Positions 1-7,272 of a DNA stretch of 64,000 nt are shown piece after piece. Numbering within the stretch: the stretch's first letter is position 1; every line of letters begins with the position of its first letter. The notes beneath the pieces were generated by a model, which saw only the letters and a list, made by a program, of their open reading frames with translations, had not been told where the DNA came from and ran no database searches. Position numbers and translations under genes: made by a program. The stretch is from Amycolatopsis sp. FDAARGOS 1241 (GTDB lineage Bacteria > Actinomycetota > Actinomycetes > Mycobacteriales > Pseudonocardiaceae): assembly GCF_016889705.1 (NCBI RefSeq), contig NZ_CP069526.1:5642001-5706000 (forward strand), read 5' to 3'.

Positions 1-1
1 G

Positions 2-1162
2 CACGACATCCAGCGCATGAACGGGCTGCTGCGCCAGCTGCGCGACAAGGGCAACACCGTGCTCGTGGTGGAGCACAAGCCCGAGACGATCACGATCGCC
101 GACCACGTCGTGGACCTCGGGCCCGACGCCGGCAGCGGCGGTGGCGAGGTCGTGTTCGAGGGCAGCGTCGAAGACCTGCGCAAGTCCGGCACCCGCACCG
201 GGCGGCACCTCGACGACCGCGCCAAGCTCAAGCCGACGGTGCGCACGCCCTCGGGCGCGCTCGAGGTGCGCGGTGCCGACCTGCACAACCTGCGCGACGT
301 GGACGTCGACCTCCCGCTGGGTGTGCTCGTGGTCGTCACCGGTGTCGCGGGGTCGGGTAAGAGCTCGCTGATCCACGGCTCGGTGGCCGGGCGCGAGGGC
401 GTGGTGTCGATCGACCAGGGTGCGATCCGAGGGTCGCGGCGCAGCAACCCCGCGACGTACACGGGGCTGCTGGAGCCGATCCGCAAAGCCTTCGCGAAGG
501 CCAACGGCGTAAAGCCCGCCCTGTTCAGCGCCAACTCCGAGGGTGCGTGCCCGAACTGCAACGGGGCCGGCGTCGTCTACACCGACCTGGGCATGATGGC
601 CGGCGTCGCGACGACGTGCGAGGTGTGCGAGGGCAAGCGGTTCATGGCCGAGGTGCTCGACTACCACCTCGGCGGGCGTGACATCAGCGAGGTGCTCGCG
701 ATGTCGGTGGCCGAGGCGGAGGAGTTCTTCGGCGACGGCGAGGCGAAGATCCCGGCAGCGCACAAGATCCTTCAGCGGCTCGCCGACGTCGGGCTCGGGT
801 ACCTCACCTTGGGCCAGCCGCTGACCACGCTCTCGGGCGGCGAGCGGCAACGGGTCAAGCTGGCGACGAACATGGGCACCGACGGGGGCGTGTACGTGCT
901 CGACGAGCCGACCGCCGGGCTGCACCTCGCCGACGTCGAGCAGCTGCTCGGCCTGCTCGACCGGCTGGTCGACGCCGGCAAGTCGGTGATCGTGATCGAG
1001 CACCACCAGGCCGTGATGGCCCACGCCGACTGGATCGTCGACCTCGGCCCCGGCGCGGGCCACGACGGGGGGAAGGTCGTGTTCGAGGGCACGCCGGCCG
1101 ACCTCGTCGCGAAGCGCGCGACGCTGACCGGAGAGCATCTCGCGGACTACGTGAGTGCCTGA
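2..1162 (+). CDS. UvrA-like ABC ATPase, C-terminal part (5' end outside window)
   Basis: The reading frame is open from the left edge, so the N-terminal half lies outside the window. The visible 386 residues hold the second ABC half of a UvrA-family protein: a Walker A GSGKSS near residue 121, a Cys4 zinc module (CPNC and CEVC pairs), the signature LSGGERQRVK and a Walker B VLDEPTAGLH. UvrA recognises damaged DNA in nucleotide excision repair. Shorter UvrA-like paralogues (UvrA2/DrrC type) protect actinomycetes from DNA-binding drugs. The short linkers suggest the paralogue class, but the missing N-terminus prevents a firm choice. The 3' end overlaps the convergent pseudogene at 1147 by 16 bp. 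Confidence 0.9.
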   Translation, partial: HDIQRMNGLLRQLRDKGNTVLVVEHKPETITIADHVVDLGPDAGSGGGEVVFEGSVEDLRKSGTRTGRHLDDRAKLKPTVRTPSGALEVRGADLHNLRDVDVDLPLGVLVVVTGVAGSGKSSLIHGSVAGREGVVSIDQGAIRGSRRSNPATYTGLLEPIRKAFAKANGVKPALFSANSEGACPNCNGAGVVYTDLGMMAGVATTCEVCEGKRFMAEVLDYHLGGRDISEVLAMSVAEAEEFFGDGEAKIPAAHKILQRLADVGLGYLTLGQPLTTLSGGERQRVKLATNMGTDGGVYVLDEPTAGLHLADVEQLLGLLDRLVDAGKSVIVIEHHQAVMAHADWIVDLGPGAGHDGGKVVFEGTPADLVAKRATLTGEHLADYVSA

Positions 1163-1622
1163 GCGGCCAGGAACTCCTCCGCCGCGCCGGGGTTCCCGAG
1201 CCGGTGCAGGCGGGCCCGGGGTCCGGGCCGGGTGATCGCGGCTTCGACGACGGGCAGCGCGCGGCGGCGGTAGGTGACGAGCCAGCGCGGGAAGGCGAGG
1301 TTCTCGCGCGAGCGCCGCAGCGCGCCCGGCGCAGCGCCAGAGCGGGAAGTCCAGCAACACCACGGTGTCGGCGGCCCGCAGGCGTGGTTCGAGGGCGTCG
1401 TACGGGCCGAGGTCACCGTCGAGGAGCCACCGCGGCTCGAGCACCAGGTCCTGCTGGACCTCGAGCCAGCGCACGCGCGGCGTCGGCGTCAGGTCCGGGG
1501 ACCACACCAGCGCGTCGACCTGGACGACGGGCAGATCCGCAGCCGCGCCGAGCCGCGGCGCGAACGTCGACTTGCCCGCGCCGACGCGGCCGAGAACGAC
1601 GACGCGCCGCGTCGTCCGGGCC
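1147..1622 (-). pseudogene. P-loop nucleotide kinase-like (adenylate kinase/topology-modulation type), frameshifted
   Basis: Reading leftwards from the sigma factor stop, one frame gives a P-loop GRVGAGKST, then aspartates and tryptophans spaced as in small adenylate-kinase-like topology-modulation proteins, up to LLDFPLW. Near 1327 the frame breaks: one extra base in a GC-rich stretch moves the matching C-terminal half, starting RRSRENLAF and ending at 1147, into another frame. I find no ATG, GTG or TTG in frame before the P-loop, so the start also seems lost. The gene abuts the sigma factor stop and would have been its downstream operon partner. It may be real decay or a sequencing indel. 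Confidence 0.7.
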
Positions 1623-2510
1623 TCAGGCGCCGGGCAGGACGGCCGAGAGCTTGGTGGGGTTGAGCATCCACATCACCTGGTCGATCCCCTCGTCCGACAC
1701 CGTGAAGCTGATGACGCCGTAGACGGCTCCGTCGCGCTTGAGCACCGCGGCGATGGCCCCGTTGACCGGCGTCTGGACGATCTCGGCGCCGGTCCAGAAG
1801 TGGGCCTTGTACGCGCGGATGACCTTCGCGAGAGCCACCGCGCCGTGGATCGGCTTGCGGGCGGCGCGGGCGAGGCCGTTGCTGTCGGAGTAGCTCACCA
1901 CGTCCTCGGCGAAGAGCTTCTCCAACGTGGACAGATCACCGGCTTGCGCGGCGGCGAGAAAAGCGCTCATCAGCTTTTTCTGCTCGTCTTCGCTCACCGG
2001 TTCGCGGCGCTCAGCGGAAAGGTGCTTGCGCGCGCGGCTCACGTACTGGCGCGCCGTGACCTCCGAGGTCTGGATGATCTCGGCGATCTGCGCGTACGGG
2101 TAGTCGAACGCCTCGCGCAGCACGTACGCGGCGCGCTCGGTCGGCGTGAGCTTCTCCAGCAACAGCAGCACGGCGACCTCCAGCGCGGCCGCGCGTTCGG
2201 CGCCGAGCTGCGGATCGGCCGACGTGTCGATCGGCTCGGGCAGCCACGGGCCGAGATAGGTCTCGCGCCGGGCGTACGCGGTGCGCGTGGCGTTGATGGC
2301 CAGGCGGGTGGTCGTGGTCGCGAGGTACGCGGCGGGGTTCTCGACCACGGACCGGTCGGCCTTCTGCCAGCGCAGCCACACCTCCTGCAGCACGTCCTCG
2401 GCGTCGGCCGCACTGCCGAGCATCCGGTACGCGATGCCGAACAGCCGCGGCCGGACCTGGGCGAAGACCTCGGCCGCGTCGTCCAGCGTGGCGCTTGCGG
2501 TCTCGTCCAT
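1623..2510 (-). CDS. ECF41-type RNA polymerase sigma factor (SigJ-like)
   Basis: 295 residues. Sigma-70 region 2 occupies about residues 15-80 (FGIAYRMLGS, AEDVLQEVWLRW) and region 4 about 130-180. A SnoaL-like C-terminal extension of roughly 110 residues follows. Two ECF41 hallmarks are visible: WLPEP in the linker between regions 2 and 4, and an NPTKL motif near the C-terminus, the position where ECF41 proteins carry an NPxKL regulatory motif. In this group the C-terminal domain modulates activity in place of a separate anti-sigma factor. The usual neighbour is a carboxymuconolactone-decarboxylase/AhpD or oxidoreductase gene; none is adjacent, but an AhpD-like gene lies at 49459. Confidence 0.92.
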   Translation of the reverse strand: MDETASATLDDAAEVFAQVRPRLFGIAYRMLGSAADAEDVLQEVWLRWQKADRSVVENPAAYLATTTTRLAINATRTAYARRETYLGPWLPEPIDTSADPQLGAERAAALEVAVLLLLEKLTPTERAAYVLREAFDYPYAQIAEIIQTSEVTARQYVSRARKHLSAERREPVSEDEQKKLMSAFLAAAQAGDLSTLEKLFAEDVVSYSDSNGLARAARKPIHGAVALAKVIRAYKAHFWTGAEIVQTPVNGAIAAVLKRDGAVYGVISFTVSDEGIDQVMWMLNPTKLSAVLPGA

Positions 2511-2904
2511 GCTTCCTGCGGCCCTTCCGACGACGGTTGCGGCCCTGTGGTCGAGCGTGACATCGCCAGCTTACGCCCGCCAGCGGAGTGCTCCGCCGTC
2601 CTCCGGGAGAGTGAACGTGGCCGGTGATCATCGGCCCGGCGACAAGCCGAGACAGGACGAGTTTTCGGCGGTTTCCCCGCGTTCCCCGGCGAAATCCGCA
2701 CCGCATTCTGGATCGTGCCCGTCCAGGATGAACGCCGCGGGCACCGCTTCCCGCGTGTCCCGCTCAGCGGGAGACCAGCCCTCGGCAAGGCCGGCTATGT
2801 CCACTGTGGACGTCGCCCCGTTCGGGTGATGGATCGCTCGCGGAGTCACCGGCTCGTGGGCACGATGATCATCGGACGTGCCCGTTGCCGAGATCGGAGC
2901 CGGA
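2511..2904. other. Non-coding interval between sigma factor and lysozyme genes
   Basis: This 394-bp divergent interval holds the candidate ECF41 promoter and one copy of the recurrent palindrome GTCCACTGTGGAC (2799-2811). I see no convincing gene. Confidence 0.6.
2529..2562 (-). promoter_or_regulatory. Possible ECF41 autoregulatory promoter
   Basis: Upstream of the sigma gene on its own strand there is TGTCACG (2562-2556) and CGTCGTC (2535-2529). ECF41 targets are reported with a TGTCACA-like -35 and a CGTC -10. The gap here is 20 nt, longer than the usual spacing of about 16, so the -10 assignment is weak. Confidence 0.35.
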
Positions 2905-3753
2905 ATGCGTGAACTGCCGGGGAACGAGCGTGGGGGCCAGTGGCGTAGGAGGGTGGCGCTCGCCGCCGGAGTGGTGGTGGCGTGGGGGCTGCTCACGCCG
3001 GGGCCGGCCGGGGCGGCGGACTACTCGCGCGCCGCGGACAACTTCGCGGGCTCGCAGATCGCGGCGCACGAGGGGGTGCACGGCGGACCCGGCCTGGCGC
3101 GGGCGGACACCGGCCAAACCCTGGGCCACGACGTGAGCGGGCACCAGGGCGTCGTGGACTGGAAGGCGGCGACCGCGGCGGGTGCGCAGTTCACCTACGT
3201 GAAGGCGACCGAGGGCACGGGGTTCGTGAACCCGCAGTTCCGCGGGCAGTACGACGGCGCGCACGCGGCGGGCCTCATCCGCGGCGCCTACCACTTCGCC
3301 CGCCCCGACGTGTCCACCGGCGCCCAGCAGGCCCAGTACTTCATCGCCCACGGCGGCGACTGGCGCCGCGATGGCACCACTCTGCCCGGCGCCCTGGACA
3401 TCGAGTACAACCCGTACGGCGACGCTTGCTACGGCAAGACCCCCGCCGACCTGACGAACTGGATCGCCGACTTCACCCGCACCTACCTCGCCCACGAGGG
3501 CCGCAGCGCGCTCATCTACACGAGCACCACGTGGTGGAAGCTGTGCACCGGCAACACCAACCGGTTCGGCAACACGGACCCCCTGTGGCTCGCCCGCTAC
3601 GCCCCGCAGATCGGCGAACTGCCCGCCGGGTGGGACAAGCAGAGCATCTGGCAGTTCTCCCGCGCCGGCGGTCTGCCGGGCGACCAGAACTACTACAACG
3701 GGCCCTTGAGCCGCGTGCAGGCGCTGGCGAAGGGACCGTCACCGGCGGCCTGA
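2905..3753 (+). CDS. Secreted GH25 lysozyme (N-acetylmuramidase)
   Basis: From ATG 2905 the protein is 282 residues. A basic stretch (RRRVALAAG) precedes a hydrophobic core and an AGAAD-type cleavage site, a Sec signal peptide. The mature protein has the GH25 signatures DVSGHQG (catalytic-site Asp) and ALDIEYN (Asp and Glu of the DxE pair), plus YVKATEGTGF and GAYHFARP. GH25 enzymes hydrolyse the MurNAc-GlcNAc beta-1,4 bond of peptidoglycan outside the cell. An upstream GTG at 2878 is in frame, but 2905 has a GGAG about 8 nt ahead and gives a compact signal peptide. The last codons form one copy of the repeat seen downstream. Confidence 0.93.
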   Translation: MRELPGNERGGQWRRRVALAAGVVVAWGLLTPGPAGAADYSRAADNFAGSQIAAHEGVHGGPGLARADTGQTLGHDVSGHQGVVDWKAATAAGAQFTYVKATEGTGFVNPQFRGQYDGAHAAGLIRGAYHFARPDVSTGAQQAQYFIAHGGDWRRDGTTLPGALDIEYNPYGDACYGKTPADLTNWIADFTRTYLAHEGRSALIYTSTTWWKLCTGNTNRFGNTDPLWLARYAPQIGELPAGWDKQSIWQFSRAGGLPGDQNYYNGPLSRVQALAKGPSPAA

Positions 3754-4328
3754 ACCGGGCCGGTCACGTGGGGGTCATCCGGTGTGCCGTGAAGGCCGGC
3801 TGTTCGGGGTGCAAGGTGCTCGCTCAGTCGGAAAGCGATTGCGCGGCGGTTCGCGGCGCTCACGCCGGAACCGGGTGGCGTGAAACGACGCACCGCAGCC
3901 GGGTGCGGGCCTGCGCGAGGGGATGATCCGATGTGGCTTGAATCAGCCCGCCCACTCCAGGGTAGGTGCTCGAGTAGGGCCCGTCGCGTGCGTGAAAGCG
4001 GCCTGCAGGTTCTCGCGAAGGGACCGCCTCTGGCGGCGTGAAGGTGGCCCCTCGCCGGGTGCCAAGCACTCGCGCGAGTTCGTTCCGCCCTGGCGCGACT
4101 GCGGCCCTTCAGCTGGGCCAAGCGCTCGAGAATGGACGTCACCCGCTGTCTGACCGCCAGGTGCCGGGGGGTCGCGAAAGGACCGTCGAAAGCGGTCAGT
4201 TCCTGGCCGCTGCGCCCGCGAAGATCGCTCCACGACCGTGCAGGACACGCGAGTGCTCATTGTGCCCGTGACTCGCGGGTTTTCGGCCGGCCCGTGGTGG
4301 ACAGGCCGACAGCGGGACTTGGGGCCGC
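3754..4328. repeat. Gene desert with degenerate GCTCGCGAAGGGACCGTC repeats
   Basis: No coding frame here is credible. The interval carries dispersed imperfect copies of a roughly 20-bp word near GGTGCTCGCGAAGGGACCGTC: 3815-3824 (partial), 3965-3983, 4008-4027, 4120-4140 and 4168-4186. Another copy lies inside the lysozyme 3' end at 3719-3741. A perfect 12-bp palindrome, ACTCGCGCGAGT, sits at 4068-4079. Short GTGAAgGcGGCC-like pieces recur between copies. This looks like an intergenic repeat family worn down in situ; function is unknown. Confidence 0.55.
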
Positions 4329-5024
4329 TCAGTTCGCGGCTGAACCGAGGCCGAGCCGGTCGAGGTGGGCGCGGGCGGTGGGGGTGATCGTCAACGCCCG
4401 GTCGCGGGGGCGCCGCCGCAGCCAGCCGTGGTCGAGCAGGCGCGTCGCGACGGCCGTGCCCAGTCTGCCCGCGAGGTGTGGTGCCCGCTTCGTCCAATCG
4501 AGACACCCGCGCGCGGCGGGCGCCGAGCCGGGCGGCAGGTCCGTGATGTCCAGGGCCCGCAACAAGGGGTGGTCGAACGAGTGCACTGTGGACGATGCGC
4601 CTTCGGCCAGCTCGCCGACCACGCCGCCGTCGACGAGGGCCCGCGTGAGCACGACCGCCAGCCGCCCGCCGAGGTGGCTGTAGCACAACCGTGCGGCCCG
4701 CAGGCGGCTCCCGATACGCGCCTCGCGCAGCGACTCCACCGGCAGCAGCGGCGAGACGGCCGCGAGGGCCTCCAGCACCGCCGCCACCTCCGGTGAGGCG
4801 AGCGCGTGCAGCCGCGTTCGCCCTTCGGCGACCGCCGTGACGAGCCCGGCGCGGACCAGGTGGCCCAGGTGCGCGCTCGCCGTCGACGGCACCACGCCCG
4901 CGACGTCCGCGAGCTCCCGCGCGGTGTGCCGGCGGCCGTCCATCATCCGCAGCAACATCGCGGCGCGCGCCGGTTCGCCGATCGCGCGGGCCGTCGCCGC
5001 GAGGTTGTAGTCGCCGGTCGCCAC
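4329..5024 (-). CDS. ArsR/SmtB-family transcriptional regulator
   Basis: From GTG 5024 the protein has 231 residues. An N-terminal winged helix (about residues 7-75: ARAIGEPARAAML, TARELADVAGV, STASAHLGHLVRAGLV) is followed by a C-terminal half with CYSHLGGRLAV and a CLDWTKR..HLAGRLG segment common to a subgroup of actinobacterial ArsR proteins. Cysteines occur, but no classical CxC metal site is visible in the recognition helix, so the signal need not be a metal. The frame extends upstream to an ATG at 5132 that would overlap the divergent gene; no clear ribosome-binding site decides the start. Probable autorepressor of the divergent region. Confidence 0.82.
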   Translation of the reverse strand: MATGDYNLAATARAIGEPARAAMLLRMMDGRRHTARELADVAGVVPSTASAHLGHLVRAGLVTAVAEGRTRLHALASPEVAAVLEALAAVSPLLPVESLREARIGSRLRAARLCYSHLGGRLAVVLTRALVDGGVVGELAEGASSTVHSFDHPLLRALDITDLPPGSAPAARGCLDWTKRAPHLAGRLGTAVATRLLDHGWLRRRPRDRALTITPTARAHLDRLGLGSAAN

Positions 5025-5130
5025 CGGGTGAGGGTAGCTCGCGGAAGGTTCGCCGCCGGGCGAACTGTCGCCGGGTACTAGCACCACCGGACGATGGTGG
5101 TCGGCCCGCGGGTGGCCGGACGCTGAGCCC

Positions 5131-5592
5131 ATGACGCGTTCACCTGAGCACAACCACTCCCGCCGCGGGATCGCGGGCGTCGTCGCGGGGACAGTCGCGA
5201 TCGCGGGGATCACCGCAGCACTCGTGTGGAGCGGTTCGGCTGCCGGCACCCCGGGCTCCCAGCCCCGATCGACTGCCTTCGTCTCCACCGAGGACAACCC
5301 GCATCCCGACGACCGGACCACCACACCGGCAGCCGGCGACCGCCACGGCGGCACGGGCACCGAACCCGGCGACGATCGCGACGCCCGCCTGCAACCCGCC
5401 GACGACCGGGGCGCCCACCCAGCCCCCATCACACACGCGCCGGCCACCTGCACCCCGCCGACGTACCCCACTCACCACAGCCACCCCGAACCAGGCGACG
5501 ACCACGGCCACCACCCGGAACCCGGCGACGACCACGGCCTCCACGGCAACCCCGCAGACGACAGCGGCCACGGCGGTCCTGGCGGCCGCTGA
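5131..5592 (+). CDS. His/Asp-rich secreted or membrane-anchored hypothetical protein
   Basis: 153 residues. A basic N-terminus and one hydrophobic segment (about residues 14-35) look like a signal or anchor. The rest is low-complexity, rich in His, Asp, Pro and Gly, with a tandem EPGDDHGHH/EPGDDHGLH repeat near the C-terminus. I recognise no family. Clustered His and Asp could bind a divalent metal, and the neighbouring divergent ArsR-type gene makes that testable, but composition bias alone can produce such sequence. There is no clear ribosome-binding site, so the start and even coding status are uncertain. Confidence 0.45.
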   Translation: MTRSPEHNHSRRGIAGVVAGTVAIAGITAALVWSGSAAGTPGSQPRSTAFVSTEDNPHPDDRTTTPAAGDRHGGTGTEPGDDRDARLQPADDRGAHPAPITHAPATCTPPTYPTHHSHPEPGDDHGHHPEPGDDHGLHGNPADDSGHGGPGGR

Positions 5593-6019
5593 CCGGACGC
5601 CTACCCCACAACGCGTGAGCTCACCGTGCGGCGGCAGGCGCCGCCGCAGCGAATCGCCGGCGGAAACGGCGCCTTCACGCTGGAGCCACCGCGAGCCGGG
5701 TCAGGGGACGGCTCGCGGTGGCACCTCGGACCTGAAGTTCCGGCAACCGCCTGGCCGGCGCACGATCGGCCGACGCACGCCGACATCCCAGGTCATACCT
5801 ATCGCCGCCGGCATCCGGTCCCGGGCCCCACGGGCCGCGCCGGCCAGAAGGCGACAGCCGACGCCGCACCAGCACCAGCCTCCGGGGGATCCGGGCCCGC
5901 CGACGGCGAATCACCGCCGTCCGCACAAACCCGGCTCACACCGAACGACCGAGCTGCACGAGCCCGTTCGGCGCAACCCGGTTCCACCCGGCCGAACAGC
6001 CGGGCGGAACCGGGCCGCA
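5593..6019. other. Non-coding interval, no feature recognised
   Basis: About 430 bp between the His/Asp-rich gene and the 3' end of the E2 gene. Frames here are proline/arginine-rich and resemble nothing I know. I see no strong terminator hairpin. Confidence 0.5.
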
Positions 6020-7258
6020 TCAGGCGACGAGCCGCAGGGGCCGCTCGAGCGCTTCCACCAACGCGGCCATCCACTGCGCCGCGAGGGCCCCGTCGATGGC
6101 CCGGTGGTCGACCGACAGCACCAGTGACAGCTGCGTGGCCACGGTGAGCTCGCCGTCGACCACGGCGGGGCCGGGCTTCCCGGCGCCCACGGCCAGGATC
6201 GCGGCGTGCGGCGGGTTGATGATGGCGGTGAAGTCGTCGACGCCGTACATGCCGAGGTTGCTCACCGCGATCGAGCCGCCTTCGAGGTCGCGCTGCTTCA
6301 GCTTGCCTTCGCCCGCCTGCGCCACGAACGCCTTGACCTGCGCGGAAACCCCGCTCGGAGACAGCTTTTCGACCCCGCGCAGCACCGGCGTGACCAGGCC
6401 CTTCTCCGACGCGATGGCGACGCCCACGTCGACCGAGTCGTACTTGCGCAGCGCGTCGTCGGTCCAGATGACGTTCGCGTCGGGCACGTCGGTGTGCGCG
6501 ACGGCCACCGCGCGGATGATCAGGTCGTTCACGGAGATCCGCGCCGGCGACACCTCGTTGAGCTGCTTGCGCAGCGCCAGCAGCGCGTCGATCCGCGCGG
6601 TGCGGCGCACGGTGAAGTGCGGCACCGTCTGCTTGCTCATCGTCAGCCGGCTCGCGATCGCCCGGCGGATCCGGGTGTGCGGGATCTCCGTGTACGACGT
6701 GCCGGCTTCCGGTTCGCGCCGCGCCGGCGCCGGGTCGGGAACCACCGGCGCCGGTTCGGGAACCCCGGGCGCCGGCGTGCCCGCCCGCGCGATGGCGACC
6801 TCGACGTCCTTGCGCACGATCCGCCCGTTCGGCCCGGTCCCCGTCACCTCCTCGAGCCCGATCCCGGCTTCCTTCAACAGTTTCCGGGCCAGTGGGCTCG
6901 CGAAGATCCGCGGCGCCGACCCGTTCGACGCGGGCGCGACGGCGGCCGGCTCGGGCGCCGGTTCAGCCGCCCGCGAAGCCGAGCCGCCCAGCTCGGCCAG
7001 CAGCGCGCTCACGTCCTCCCCCGCGGCCCCGAGCACGGCGATCGGCGCGCCGACCTCCACCGTCGCGCCGCGGCCGACCAGTCGCCGCAGCACGATCGCG
7101 CTCGCTTCGGCCTCCACCTCCACGGCCGCCTTGTCCGTCTCGAGCACGGCGAGAGCCGTGCCGGCGTCGAACACCTCGTTCTCGGGCACCAGCCACTCGC
7201 TCAGCACGGCCTCGGTCGACCCCGTGGCGACTTCCGGCACCCGCAACAGCGTTGCCAT
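6020..7258 (-). CDS. 2-oxoacid dehydrogenase complex E2 (dihydrolipoyl acyltransferase)
   Basis: 412 residues with the full E2 order: a lipoyl domain at about 1-80 with the lipoylated lysine in ETDKA (K43), a Pro/Ala-rich linker, a peripheral-subunit-binding domain at about 117-158 (FASPLARKLL, GPNGRIVRKDV), a second linker, and a catalytic acyltransferase domain from about 190 with the DHRAIDG active site (H385, D389). It transfers the acyl group from the E1-TPP intermediate through lipoate to CoA. ATG 7258 has GGGAG just upstream and lies 14 bp after the E1 stop, so the two genes are co-transcribed. No E3 (lipoamide dehydrogenase) is nearby and one must be supplied from elsewhere. Confidence 0.95.
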   Translation of the reverse strand: MATLLRVPEVATGSTEAVLSEWLVPENEVFDAGTALAVLETDKAAVEVEAEASAIVLRRLVGRGATVEVGAPIAVLGAAGEDVSALLAELGGSASRAAEPAPEPAAVAPASNGSAPRIFASPLARKLLKEAGIGLEEVTGTGPNGRIVRKDVEVAIARAGTPAPGVPEPAPVVPDPAPARREPEAGTSYTEIPHTRIRRAIASRLTMSKQTVPHFTVRRTARIDALLALRKQLNEVSPARISVNDLIIRAVAVAHTDVPDANVIWTDDALRKYDSVDVGVAIASEKGLVTPVLRGVEKLSPSGVSAQVKAFVAQAGEGKLKQRDLEGGSIAVSNLGMYGVDDFTAIINPPHAAILAVGAGKPGPAVVDGELTVATQLSLVLSVDHRAIDGALAAQWMAALVEALERPLRLVA

Positions 7259-7272
7259 CGTTGGAACTCCCG

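Noticed and set aside
5215..5590. Possible CRISPR or tandem DNA repeat in the His/Asp-rich gene
   Set aside because: The EPGDDHG units are short, adjacent and only two or three in number, with no spacers; they are a protein-level repeat.
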